Positions 18,764 to 27,386 of a stretch of DNA of 64,000 bases are shown one piece after another. Origin of the DNA: CANMXU01 sp052030545 (GTDB taxonomy: Bacteria > Pseudomonadota > Gammaproteobacteria > Enterobacterales > Alteromonadaceae); the NCBI RefSeq assembly GCF_052030545.1, contig NZ_JBPDIH010000010.1:88331-152330 (forward strand), in the 5' to 3' direction. Numbering within the stretch: the stretch's first letter is position 1; every line of letters starts with the position of its first letter. A program made the position numbers and the translations under genes. The notes under the pieces are model-generated. The model searched no databases. It worked only from the letters and a program-made list of their open reading frames with translations, and was not told the DNA's origin.

Positions 18764-21751
18764 TTACATAAACGTATACTTAATAGCCGCAGTATAAACT
18801 TTACCTGAGAATTTTGTTGTTCTCGGCTGCCATTCGTTATTTTGATACTCTTCATACAAGGTATCGGTTAAGTTGTAAGCTTTAAAGCTAAACTTAAGAT
18901 CGTCGGTAATATTGTAGTAAAAAGAGGCATCTAAACGACCTGCTGGTGCAACTGAGCGATCACCTGAACCATTGGCTGTACCTGTAGTTCGTAAGTCATA
19001 CGCGGTGCGATAGTTATACGCTAATCTTACGCCGTAATCGTCTTGCTCATAGTATGCAATGGCATTATAAGTTTGGTCAGAAATACCCGGTACACGTGCT
19101 TCATCGCTATCGTCTTGCTTAGTGCGAGAATAGTTAAGCACGCCACCAAAGCCATTCCATGGGTAAGGTAAGAAGTCTAAGTTTTGCTGAATTGAAACTT
19201 CTAAACCACGCACAGTAATTGTATCTTCAATATTAACAATACCTGCCATACGTACTTCATCACCCGCTTGAATCAGATCTTCGTCAGCTAGGTTGTCGTC
19301 ACCATCGGTAATACAGGTTCCATCAGCTTCTTCTGTTAATTCACCTAAATCAACACCTGTGCCTTCTAAAGCACTGCTGTCACAAATACCCACCGCATCA
19401 AACAAATTTTCAATTTCTTTTTGGAAGAGCGCTACAGTAATCGCACTACCTTCACGGTTATACCATTCTAATGAAAGATCTAAAGAGTCCGCTTCAAATG
19501 GCTCAATGCCAACACCCGGTAACTGTACTTCAGCTAAACCTGGAATGTACTTAAATTGTGCGGTTGGTGAAGCTGCACGCAAGTCAGGACGTACCAATGA
19601 TTTGTTATACGCAAAACGTAACATGAATTCTTCATCTTCATCTAGATTCATGGCTAAGTTAACACTTGGCAGAAAGTGGCTGTAATCTGCTGGATAAACA
19701 CCTTCAGGTAAATTGTTTAAATCTGAATTTGGACCAACGAGCGGTGCACGAGATTCAGTTTCAGAGTCAATATAACGACCACCAACATTACCTGTTAAGT
19801 AAGTATCACCAAACTCATATTCAAAATTTGCCATGGCGTATAAGGCATGTGTATTTAATGATGACGAGAAAATGTAGCCATCAGCTTGTCGACCGCCACG
19901 TTGAATGTATCCCATAGGTGTAAGTACTGGGTTTTCACCACTGCTTGATGGTGCAACATTATTAATGTCGATAGTACTGATCAAGCCAGCATTCATACTG
20001 TTAAAGTCAAACGATCTCCAACCGTCTGCTGCACTTACAAAGCCAGGAGCTTTACCACCAAAAAATGCTTCTTCTGACACGTAAGACGGGTCGGTAATTG
20101 CATCACTGGTTAAGTGCCCTGTAGGATCAACACCAACGGAAGAGCCTTTTGAATAATCTGAGTCTTGGGCAACTTCAGCATAACGATAACCAAACTTAAC
20201 GCTTTTAATAAAGCCGTCATCAAACATATGTTCAGCATTAAATTCAATCGCGTCACTATCGTGTTCTACTTTTTCATAGTTACCGGTAATGATCATGTAC
20301 AACCCATTGTCTGCACCAACTAATGCCGTATTGGCAACAGCAGTTTTTGGATTCCATACAGCATTATCCCAATCCATCGCGCCATTCGCGTTTTCCATAT
20401 CAAAGAAAAATTCACCAATATCACCTTCACCGGTAAATACACGGCCATTTACACCTGAATTGTTAATACGTGAAGAAAGCAAGACTTCGTTACGTTCATT
20501 GGTCGCCGATGACAAGGTAATCGCCGCATCAAATATCCAGTTATCTCGGGTATATTCAGCATCTAAAATGATCGCTTGCGATTCTTGTAATTGTGCATCT
20601 TGGCGATTATCAAAGTAATATCTTGCATTGTTGAAGTCGACACCTGATAAAACGTAGACTGACTCGCCACCATTGCCCACTTCACCTGTTGCTCTTGGTG
20701 CGTATTGCGCTAACGGCGTAATGCCTACGGTATTTTGATCAAGGCGCATCTCTAGTTGTTCTAAGCGGCTACCATCAAGTTGTCGCTTAGTATAAATAAC
20801 ATTCGCACCTATCTTTAATTCGTCGGTTGGTTGATATTCAACGCCACCTGAAAATGACAAGCGATCACCTGTATTGGTTTCACTTTGCTGGCGATATTCA
20901 CCCGGCATTTTAATAATCGAGTCTGTCGCTAAACCGTTGGCCGTTTTCCATTCATCAAATGTGCCGGTATTACCCGCACCTTGATCAAAGTTTCTTTCTT
21001 TAATGGTGTCGTAAGCATTAATCTTGATCAGATCTTGGCGAAAGGTTTGTTCTGAATATGCCAAGGTACCGTTAAACGCTAAAACATCTTCGATAATATG
21101 TTTAGAGCCTGAAATAACTGTTTCTGGGTCAAACGAGTCTGATAGTTCTTCAAAACGTGTGCCTAAGCTAAAACTTAACGAGTCTTTGCGGCTTAACGCA
21201 CCACGTAAGCCTTGGTCGATAGTACCTGCTATACCACCTTCTTGCATTTCAGCGGTTTGCGATTTAACGACTTTAATGCCACTAAAAACGGCTGGGTTAT
21301 AGGCACCAAATGGGTTACCTGGACCATATGCTGATGCTGAACTATTACGCGTTGGCGTTGCAATTGATTGTCCATTAGCAGTAGTTAATACAAAACCAGA
21401 CGGTAAACCACGTAAATTCACACTTGATTCACGGCGACCACCTTCACGGTTTAATTGTACACCTGGCACAGCTTGTAAAGCTTCACCCATATCAAGCGCT
21501 GGCAGTGAGCCAATATCGTCGGCTGAAATGCTATCAGAAACAACACTTGATGATTTTTTGTCATTTAAAGCAGATTCTAAGTTGCCTTTAAATGTACCGG
21601 TTATTTCAATAACTTCTATTTCAGCTTCTTTTTCAGTAGCTGCTTTACTGACTTCCTGTGCATTAACGCCCATAACACTCATAGCGATTATTGAGCTGAG
21701 TATAGTTCGCTTAAAGCAAGGCTTTTTATTATTAGTGTAACTATTCGACAT
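18764..21751 (-). CDS. TonB-dependent receptor (polysaccharide type)
   Basis: This is an outer-membrane TonB-dependent transporter of 995 residues. The signal peptide ends near VNAQ. It has a TonB-box-like start IEVIEITGTFKGNLESALNDK and a plug with SADDIGSLPALDMGEALQAV, VNLRGLPSGFVLTTANGQ and GGIAGTIDQGLRG. A beta-barrel follows, ending in YTAAIKYTFM, with aromatic residues near the C-terminus as usual. There is no SusD-like partner, as expected in Gammaproteobacteria. Its likely cargo is ulvan oligosaccharide from context. A GntR operator candidate and a promoter lie upstream, and a strong terminator follows. Confidence 0.95.
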   Translation of the reverse strand: MSNSYTNNKKPCFKRTILSSIIAMSVMGVNAQEVSKAATEKEAEIEVIEITGTFKGNLESALNDKKSSSVVSDSISADDIGSLPALDMGEALQAVPGVQLNREGGRRESSVNLRGLPSGFVLTTANGQSIATPTRNSSASAYGPGNPFGAYNPAVFSGIKVVKSQTAEMQEGGIAGTIDQGLRGALSRKDSLSFSLGTRFEELSDSFDPETVISGSKHIIEDVLAFNGTLAYSEQTFRQDLIKINAYDTIKERNFDQGAGNTGTFDEWKTANGLATDSIIKMPGEYRQQSETNTGDRLSFSGGVEYQPTDELKIGANVIYTKRQLDGSRLEQLEMRLDQNTVGITPLAQYAPRATGEVGNGGESVYVLSGVDFNNARYYFDNRQDAQLQESQAIILDAEYTRDNWIFDAAITLSSATNERNEVLLSSRINNSGVNGRVFTGEGDIGEFFFDMENANGAMDWDNAVWNPKTAVANTALVGADNGLYMIITGNYEKVEHDSDAIEFNAEHMFDDGFIKSVKFGYRYAEVAQDSDYSKGSSVGVDPTGHLTSDAITDPSYVSEEAFFGGKAPGFVSAADGWRSFDFNSMNAGLISTIDINNVAPSSSGENPVLTPMGYIQRGGRQADGYIFSSSLNTHALYAMANFEYEFGDTYLTGNVGGRYIDSETESRAPLVGPNSDLNNLPEGVYPADYSHFLPSVNLAMNLDEDEEFMLRFAYNKSLVRPDLRAASPTAQFKYIPGLAEVQLPGVGIEPFEADSLDLSLEWYNREGSAITVALFQKEIENLFDAVGICDSSALEGTGVDLGELTEEADGTCITDGDDNLADEDLIQAGDEVRMAGIVNIEDTITVRGLEVSIQQNLDFLPYPWNGFGGVLNYSRTKQDDSDEARVPGISDQTYNAIAYYEQDDYGVRLAYNYRTAYDLRTTGTANGSGDRSVAPAGRLDASFYYNITDDLKFSFKAYNLTDTLYEEYQNNEWQPRTTKFSGKVYTAAIKYTFM

Positions 21752-21847
21752 TCTCGTTCCCCTGTTTCAATCATTTATATTTTTTGTGATTGTTTTGTAT
21801 TCGAAATCAATATAGCACCAATGCAACACCAAGGTAAAGAGGCAAGG

Positions 21848-21858
21848 CGGCCTTACCA
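21848..21858. promoter_or_regulatory. Putative GntR operator, site C
   Basis: CGGCCTTACCA followed by ATTACC matches the TGGCCTTACCA core at ten of eleven positions and is flanked by AAGG. It lies upstream of the receptor promoter. Confidence 0.55.
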
Positions 21859-22100
21859 ATTACCATATTTTTAATTTTAAGTTAATATGTTGAATTTTAA
21901 GAGTTTTAATATTTAATTATTTTTACTTGATGAGATAACAACCAACCAAAGAACGATTTTCAACCAAATTAACGCTAAAAAAAGTAGGGAAAAAAAGTAG
22001 TTTTAACGTAACTAACGCTCTAATTCTGGTGCAAATTATCGTTAAAATATGGATACAAATAAGGTTCGACGAAACGAAGAAGTGAATAGGTATAAATTAA

Positions 22101-22128
22101 AAAACACTTAATATGCATTAAGTGTTTT
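22101..22128. terminator. Bidirectional hairpin after gntR
   Basis: AAAACACTTAAT and ATTAAGTGTTTT form a 12-bp perfect stem around the 4-base loop ATGC. On the minus strand a T-rich run follows, so it probably terminates the tandem gntR transcript. Confidence 0.75.
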
Positions 22129-22166
22129 ACAAAGTGTCAACAATTAAAGGTAGGAATATTAAAATC

Positions 22167-22859
22167 TTACAGTTCAAAATCGATAGTAGTGGTAGCATTA
22201 TCTAAGTGGTTTTTCATTGCTAAGCGCGCTTTTTCAGGGTTTTTCTGTGCAATGGCGTTAACTATTTTTTTGTGCTCTTCAATACACAAGCCTTCTTTAG
22301 TTATGGCCTCTAAGACTAAATTCTTTAATACCGACTCGTTTCTTAACTTCCATAGCCAAGCAATTGATGCTTGCAGAGCACTATTTTGGCTCATTTGCGC
22401 AATGGCATTATGTAACTTGCAATCGGTATCTTCGAATGTTTGGGCATCAGTTGCCGCTTCCATTTCTTTAATAATGTCTTTAAGTTGTTCAACTTGTTGG
22501 TCATTAACACGAGCGGCAGCTAGCGCACAAATTTCTGGCTCTAAAATATAGCGCATTTCTAAAACTTCAAATGGACCTATGCTTTGACCAATAAGAGCTG
22601 TGTCGTCTTTAACTTTATTTTCAGTGACATAAATACCTGAACCCGTTCGAATTTCGATTAATCCAGATATTTCCAATGCAATCATCGCTTCGCGAATAGT
22701 CGGGCGACTTACGCCGAGCTTTTCTGCTAACGCTCGTTCTGCTGGAAACTTGTCGCCAACTTTAAAAACACCATTTTCAATCAATGTTGTTAATTGTTCC
22801 GCAACTTTTATATATAGCCTATCTGTTTTAATGACCTTGAATTGATCAGCGCTCTTCAC
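22167..22859 (-). CDS. FadR-type GntR transcriptional regulator (copy 2)
   Basis: This is a 230-residue regulator with an N-terminal winged helix-turn-helix (KFPAERALAEKLGVSRPTIR, then EAMIALEISGLIEIRTGSG) and a C-terminal FCD ligand-binding domain (FEVLEMRYILEPEICALAAARV to MKNHLDNATTTIDFEL). Its DNA-recognition helix is nearly identical to that of the gene just upstream (22915-23622), so both probably bind the same operator. Regulators of this kind control uronate genes (UxuR, ExuR, KdgR-like) and respond to a pathway sugar acid. The gap between the two genes is 55 bases. Confidence 0.92.
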   Translation of the reverse strand: MKSADQFKVIKTDRLYIKVAEQLTTLIENGVFKVGDKFPAERALAEKLGVSRPTIREAMIALEISGLIEIRTGSGIYVTENKVKDDTALIGQSIGPFEVLEMRYILEPEICALAAARVNDQQVEQLKDIIKEMEAATDAQTFEDTDCKLHNAIAQMSQNSALQASIAWLWKLRNESVLKNLVLEAITKEGLCIEEHKKIVNAIAQKNPEKARLAMKNHLDNATTTIDFEL

Positions 22860-22914
22860 AACGTAAATCCTATGACTCCACTACAATTGTGGTGATCATA
22901 ACACAATATTGGCA

Positions 22915-23622
22915 CTATTTTTCAAAGTGTTTCGCCGCATTAACCGTAGCGTTTTCAATATGATTCTTCATCGCTAAGCTAGCGCGCTCTGGGTTACGTT
23001 GTTCAAGCGCAAACGCTATTTTTTTGTGATCATCAATTGATGGCTGAATACCTTCTTTCCTGATAGTTTGGAAAAATGAGTGACTTAATACTGACTTGCT
23101 ACGTAAATCCCATAACCATTTAACCGACTCGTATAAGGCACTATTTTGTGCAGCTTCAGCGATTAGTAGATGAAACTTACCATCCGCTTGCTCACTTGCA
23201 TCAGGTCGTTTTTCTTCTTCTTCCATCTCGTCAATCAATTCATAGAGACGCGAAACTTGCTCATCAGTAATTTTAGTCGCCGCAATAGCACATATTTCAG
23301 ACTCTAAAATGTAGCGCATTTCTAATATTTCAAACGGTCCAATACCTTTATCGGTGAGCTTTGGTGCGGAAAGGTTAGCGCGATTAGAAACGTAAATGCC
23401 AGAGCCGGTGCGAATTTCGATAATGCCAGAAAGCTCAAGCGCAATCATCGCTTCTCTGATTGTTGGCCGACTTACCCCTAATTTTTCAGCGAGGGCTCGT
23501 TCTGCAGGAAACCGATCGCCAGCCTTATACACGCCTTTCTCGATCAGCCCACGTAATTGCTCAGCAATTTTGATATACAAGCGATCTGTCGTAATGGCCT
23601 GAAAATTATCGATGTCGTTCAT
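22915..23622 (-). CDS. FadR-type GntR transcriptional regulator (copy 1)
   Basis: This 235-residue FadR-subfamily GntR regulator is a paralogue of the adjacent gene. The winged HTH is at residues ~12-75 (RFPAERALAEKLGVSRPTIR) and is followed by the FCD domain (residues ~95-225; FEILEMRYILESEICAIAA). The upstream region contains operator candidate D (23705-23715), so it may regulate itself. It lies between kdgK and the receptor and probably represses or tunes the uronate and GH88 operons. The effector is unknown; KDG or a uronate is plausible. Confidence 0.92.
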   Translation of the reverse strand: MNDIDNFQAITTDRLYIKIAEQLRGLIEKGVYKAGDRFPAERALAEKLGVSRPTIREAMIALELSGIIEIRTGSGIYVSNRANLSAPKLTDKGIGPFEILEMRYILESEICAIAATKITDEQVSRLYELIDEMEEEEKRPDASEQADGKFHLLIAEAAQNSALYESVKWLWDLRSKSVLSHSFFQTIRKEGIQPSIDDHKKIAFALEQRNPERASLAMKNHIENATVNAAKHFEK

Positions 23623-23704
23623 TGCGGTTAATCCTATTCATTACGTATGCATGAGTCATTAATTTGAAATGTTTCACTTTTGTGGGCATAGCTCACCAAT
23701 AAAG

Positions 23705-23715
23705 CCACCTTACCA
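23705..23715. promoter_or_regulatory. Putative GntR operator, site D
   Basis: CCACCTTACCA followed by ATTTA shares CCTTACCAAT with sites A and E but differs in the left half (GCCA in place of GTGG). It lies 82 bases upstream of the gntR copy 1 start, and a role in autoregulation is possible. Confidence 0.45.
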
Positions 23716-23758
23716 ATTTACACTAATCAAAGTGCATAGGCAAAAAGCAGGGCAATAT

Positions 23759-24703
23759 TTAGCTAACAAGCGTATATGTTACCAAAAACTCGTCGAAAAT
23801 CGCACTTTTCACAATCGCGCCGTGATGTTGGATAACAAATTTAGCGGTATCTGCGGCAGCGTTAACTGCGGTTTTTAAAGAATGTCCGTGCAAACGTGTT
23901 GCCAAATAGGTTCCTGCAAACGAATCTCCGGCTGCGGTCGAGTCAACTTGGGTGTCGGCAGGTGAAAAAGGTAAATGAAAATCAGCCTCTTGGCCTGCAT
24001 AACTATAAACACCGTCTTTACCGCATTTTATCACGATTTCAGATACTGAAAATTGGCCTAGATATGCGAGGATTTCTTCGACATTTTGATGACCTAACAA
24101 GTCTTGATGATCTTCAAGGCCAGGTAAAACGATATCGCTACAAGCATAGCTTTTTTCTAGCCAGTGTTTCGCCTCGGCTTTACTGGGCCACATATGCGCT
24201 CGGTAATTAGGGTCAAAAGCTATTTTTGCCCCTGAGCTTTTTAACTGAGCAAGTAACTCAAATAATGTTGTGCGATCTTCCACTGATAAAATCGCTAAGC
24301 TGATGCCGCTAAAATACACCAAATCAAACTGAGATTGACACAGCGAACTGTAATTTCCTGCTAACATCGGCATCATTTGCGTGGCAGCTGATTGATTGCG
24401 CCAGTAAGTAAAGCTGCGCTCACCATGCTCATCTGTGGTAATAGAATAGATGCCCATATGACGATCATCAGAATGCAACATAGCCTGTTGATCTATGCCC
24501 TCTTCTTGGCAAATCATCTCAAATTGTTGGCTAATAGGATCCTTGCCAATAGCGGTTAAAAAGCTAATTTGTGCCTCGGGAAACCATCGTTTTGCATAAA
24601 TCGCTGTGTTGTATACGTCGCCGGCGAAACTTTTTGCCATGGTGGTCGCACTAGACTCTTTTAGCTCCATCATGCACTCACCTATTACTAACATTTTTTT
24701 CAT
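23759..24703 (-). CDS. kdgK: 2-keto-3-deoxygluconate kinase (PfkB family)
   Basis: KdgK phosphorylates KDG to 2-keto-3-deoxy-6-phosphogluconate (KDPG). The protein is 314 residues, typical of the PfkB/ribokinase family. Visible signatures are the N-terminal KKMLVIGECMMEL, FAGDVYNTAIYAKR, the substrate region YWRNQSAATQM, FDPNYRAHMW, and the catalytic AAGDSFAGTYLATRLHG with base Asp. The two unsaturated and saturated uronate branches in the window meet here. The next step, Eda (KDPG aldolase), is absent from the window. It is the last gene of the gnd - DUF4861 - kdgK operon. Confidence 0.95.
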   Translation of the reverse strand: MKKMLVIGECMMELKESSATTMAKSFAGDVYNTAIYAKRWFPEAQISFLTAIGKDPISQQFEMICQEEGIDQQAMLHSDDRHMGIYSITTDEHGERSFTYWRNQSAATQMMPMLAGNYSSLCQSQFDLVYFSGISLAILSVEDRTTLFELLAQLKSSGAKIAFDPNYRAHMWPSKAEAKHWLEKSYACSDIVLPGLEDHQDLLGHQNVEEILAYLGQFSVSEIVIKCGKDGVYSYAGQEADFHLPFSPADTQVDSTAAGDSFAGTYLATRLHGHSLKTAVNAAADTAKFVIQHHGAIVKSAIFDEFLVTYTLVS

Positions 24704-24716
24704 GGTTTTCTCTTAA

Positions 24717-25607
24717 TTATTTAAGGTTATTTAAATATTGATGCCATTTGTCACTACTGGTGATCACACCTGCTTTTTGCCAGCCATACCCAGCCTGATA
24801 GGCAATTTGACCTTGGTCATTGGTATGCAGCACAAATAACGCATGGCCATTATCTTTAATACCATTGCTGTGAATAATTTTTGTCGCCTTTATTTGCTTA
24901 GGGTCAACACGCACTGCGGTGCCTAAACCATATTCATCTAATATTTCCCATGCTGATAGCCAGCCATTTTTAAGATTAACTGACACCATCGCTTTTTCGT
25001 CATGCGTTGCTAAAGCAACCGTTACCGGCAACACCTTCGCAATATCACCATTTTTCCAAAATGTTGATGTAACGCTATACAATCGCTGGCCCAGTTCAAT
25101 TGAAATTTGTTTTTCTTCTTTGTAGGTATCACCAGCAATTCGCTTTTCATAGGTTAAAACAAAAACGGTTTTTTGTTGGCTCTGCTCAATAATTTTCCAT
25201 TGTGTGTAGGTTTCCAAAGGTACTCTTTTTGAATTAAGCCAAAGCGACGTACTGCCACAACCGGCAGACGAACCAACATGATAATTATCTAGCCCTTCGC
25301 CGTGATCTTTATGATAACTAATGCCTTGTTGGTGACGGCTATACCACAAATTGATAATCGGCTGTTCTACGCGTTTTAGCCAACAATCAACACCTGCGTT
25401 TTCAGCGCCTTGACGTAAAGCAGGGCCATAAGCACGAAAAGCAACCAGGTCGTTTTCCCACGCAAAGTCATCTTTACGTTCAGCAACAAAACGGGCAAAT
25501 GTTGCAGGCTCAAACGTGGCTTGTATGTCTTTTTCAACGGCTGTTGCTGAGGGAGAAAAAACGAACACAGCCATAGCAGTTATCACCGTTAACAGAAATT
25601 GAAACAT
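24717..25607 (-). CDS. DUF4861 family exported protein
   Basis: This is a 296-residue secreted protein with a Sec signal peptide (FQFLLTVITAMAVFVFSPSATA). It has the DUF4861 hallmark ERKDDFAWENDLVAFRAYGP near residue 44 and YHVGSSAGCGSTSLWLN further on. The family is common in alginate, pectin and ulvan loci, but I do not know an established activity. It sits between gnd and kdgK with gaps of 13 and 38 bases, so it is probably co-transcribed. It may act on periplasmic uronate oligomers, but that is only a guess from context. Confidence 0.8.
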   Translation of the reverse strand: MFQFLLTVITAMAVFVFSPSATAVEKDIQATFEPATFARFVAERKDDFAWENDLVAFRAYGPALRQGAENAGVDCWLKRVEQPIINLWYSRHQQGISYHKDHGEGLDNYHVGSSAGCGSTSLWLNSKRVPLETYTQWKIIEQSQQKTVFVLTYEKRIAGDTYKEEKQISIELGQRLYSVTSTFWKNGDIAKVLPVTVALATHDEKAMVSVNLKNGWLSAWEILDEYGLGTAVRVDPKQIKATKIIHSNGIKDNGHALFVLHTNDQGQIAYQAGYGWQKAGVITSSDKWHQYLNNLK

Positions 25608-25645
25608 AATCGCACCTTAAAATTTATTACCGTTATCAAATAAGT

Positions 25646-27115
25646 TTAAACATCGTAAGTGGTTGACGCGGTATCGCCACCACGGCCAGTCCAGTTAGTA
25701 TGAAAAAATTCGCCGCGAGGTTTATCAACACGCTCATAGGTATGGGCACCAAAGAAGTCACGTTGCGCTTGTAATAAGTTAGCTGGCAATCGTGCCGTTC
25801 TAAAACCGTCAAAGTAAGTTAATGCTGAACTTAAACAAGGTATGGCAATTCCATTAGCTACCGCAGTACCAACCACCTGACGCCATGCAGCCTGTGAATT
25901 GGTGACAGTATCCATAAAATATGGGGTAAGAAGTAAGTTTTCTAACTCCGGCTGCTCATCATAAGCCTCTTTAATTTTTCCTAAAAATGCGGAACGAATA
26001 ATACAGCCACCTCGCCACATTAACGCAATAGCGCCATAATTTAGCTGCCAGCTAAATTCTTTCGCCGCTTCTTGCATTAACATGTAACCTTGCGCATAAG
26101 AGACAATTTTCGCCGCTAATACCGCCTGCCTTAATTGCTCAATAAATTCCGCTTTATCGCCATTAAACGTTATTGTTGGTCCAGAAATAAGTTTTGACGC
26201 GGCAATACGTTGCTCTTTTTTCGATGAGATACAACGTGCAAACACCGAGTCAGCTATTAGCGTTAATGGCACCCCTAAATCAAGTGCGGTGACTCCAGTC
26301 CATTTTCCGGTGCCCTTTTGTCCTGCGGTATCAAGAATTTTTTCGACTAAAGCTTCGCCATTTTCATCTTTAAAGGCAAAAATATCTTTAGTAATGTCAA
26401 TAAGGTAGCTATCAAGTTCAGTGGTATTCCAGTGAGCAAATACTTGTTGGATCTCGTCAGCGTTCATACCTAATACGACTTTCATCAATTGGTAAGCTTC
26501 GCAAATAAGTTGCATATCGCCATATTCAATGCCGTTGTGCACCATTTTAACAAAGTGACCAGCACCTTCGTCGCCAACCCAATCGCAACATGGCATCACT
26601 TCATTACCGTGGCTATCAGCAACTTTGGCAGAAACCGCTTGAAAGATGTCCTTGACTATCGGCCACGCTTCTTTTGCGCCACCGGGCATAATTGAAGGCC
26701 CTTTTAATGCCCCCTCTTCACCGCCAGAAACACCAGCGCCGATATATAATAAATTTTTTGTTTTCAGATATTGAGTGCGTCGATTTGAGTCTGGAAAATG
26801 CGTATTACCGCCATCAATAATGACATCGCCTGCGGTTAAATGAGGGATCAGCTGTTCAATAAAATCGTCAACCGCTTGACCCGCTTTCACCATCAGCATT
26901 ACTTTTCTTGGCACAGACAAAGATTCAACAAATGCTTGAATGCTGCTTGCGCCCCGAATATTTTTACCTTGAGCACGACCATTGAGAAAATGTTCAACTT
27001 TGCTATAGCTACGGTTATATGCCGTTACGGTAAAGCCTTTAGACTCCATGTTTAAGATCAGGTTTTCACCCATTACGGCTAAACCTACTAAACCAATATC
27101 AGACTTATCTTTCAT
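25646..27115 (-). CDS. gnd: 6-phosphogluconate dehydrogenase (decarboxylating)
   Basis: Gnd oxidatively decarboxylates 6-phosphogluconate to ribulose 5-phosphate. The protein is 489 residues, normal for the long form. Its NADP-binding start GLVGLAVMGENLILNMESKG, the IGAGVSGGEEGALKGPSIMP signature, HWNTTELDSYLIDITKDI and the C-terminal RPRGEFFHTNWTGRGGDT are diagnostic (it reads KPRGEFFHTNWTGRGG here). It is unusual as the first gene of a uronate operon with kdgK. It may be a second copy that draws hexose-type acids into the pentose pathway. The operator candidate E lies directly upstream. Confidence 0.95.
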   Translation of the reverse strand: MKDKSDIGLVGLAVMGENLILNMESKGFTVTAYNRSYSKVEHFLNGRAQGKNIRGASSIQAFVESLSVPRKVMLMVKAGQAVDDFIEQLIPHLTAGDVIIDGGNTHFPDSNRRTQYLKTKNLLYIGAGVSGGEEGALKGPSIMPGGAKEAWPIVKDIFQAVSAKVADSHGNEVMPCCDWVGDEGAGHFVKMVHNGIEYGDMQLICEAYQLMKVVLGMNADEIQQVFAHWNTTELDSYLIDITKDIFAFKDENGEALVEKILDTAGQKGTGKWTGVTALDLGVPLTLIADSVFARCISSKKEQRIAASKLISGPTITFNGDKAEFIEQLRQAVLAAKIVSYAQGYMLMQEAAKEFSWQLNYGAIALMWRGGCIIRSAFLGKIKEAYDEQPELENLLLTPYFMDTVTNSQAAWRQVVGTAVANGIAIPCLSSALTYFDGFRTARLPANLLQAQRDFFGAHTYERVDKPRGEFFHTNWTGRGGDTASTTYDV

Positions 27116-27250
27116 TCACTTCCCCTTGCGCATACTCATTTTTGCTTTTAGTGTCTTTGAATATTATTTGAGCTGTTACTACCAAATGTTGGACGGTTAT
27201 GCATCAACATCATATTGATAGAAATAATACACTTAAACCGACAACCAGTA

Positions 27251-27269
27251 AAGTGGCCTTACCAATATT
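27251..27269. promoter_or_regulatory. Putative GntR operator, site E
   Basis: AAGTGGCCTTACCAATATT is identical over 19 bases to site A upstream of uxuB. The core is 27254-27264. Its geometry relative to the -35 box is also the same. Confidence 0.65.
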
Positions 27270-27343
27270 AATATAATAATTAAGGGATGAGTGAAAGGTG
27301 ATAAGGATAAATATCAGCAGGTCAACGATAGAGGGAAAGCTAT

Positions 27344-27372
27344 CGGTAGTTTCAACAAGGTTAAAACTACCG
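27344..27372 (-). terminator. Hairpin after the second GH88 gene
   Basis: CGGTAGTTT (27344-27352) pairs with AAACTACCG (27364-27372) around 11 bases. The following T-run is poor, so the terminator call is moderate. Confidence 0.45.
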
Positions 27373-27386
27373 AGGATATGAAAAAA

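Larger units (their letters stand above)
21752..22166 (-). promoter_or_regulatory. Promoter region of the TonB-dependent receptor
   Basis: A 415-base gap holds, on the minus strand, TTACCT (21832-21837), a 17-base spacer and TATATT (21809-21814) as a candidate promoter. The operator candidate C (21848-21858) is 10 bases upstream of the -35 box. A bidirectional hairpin is at 22101-22128. No gene was found. Confidence 0.55.
27116..27386 (-). promoter_or_regulatory. Promoter and operator region of gnd operon
   Basis: On the minus strand TTTACT (27247-27252) and TATTAT (27224-27229) are separated by 17 bases. Operator E abuts the -35 box on its upstream side. A hairpin at 27344-27372 lies past the 3' end of the GH88 gene. 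Confidence 0.6.

Noticed and set aside
20289..20618. 109-residue plus-strand open frame inside the TonB receptor
   Set aside because: It is antisense to a clear receptor gene, with no ribosome site or family likeness.
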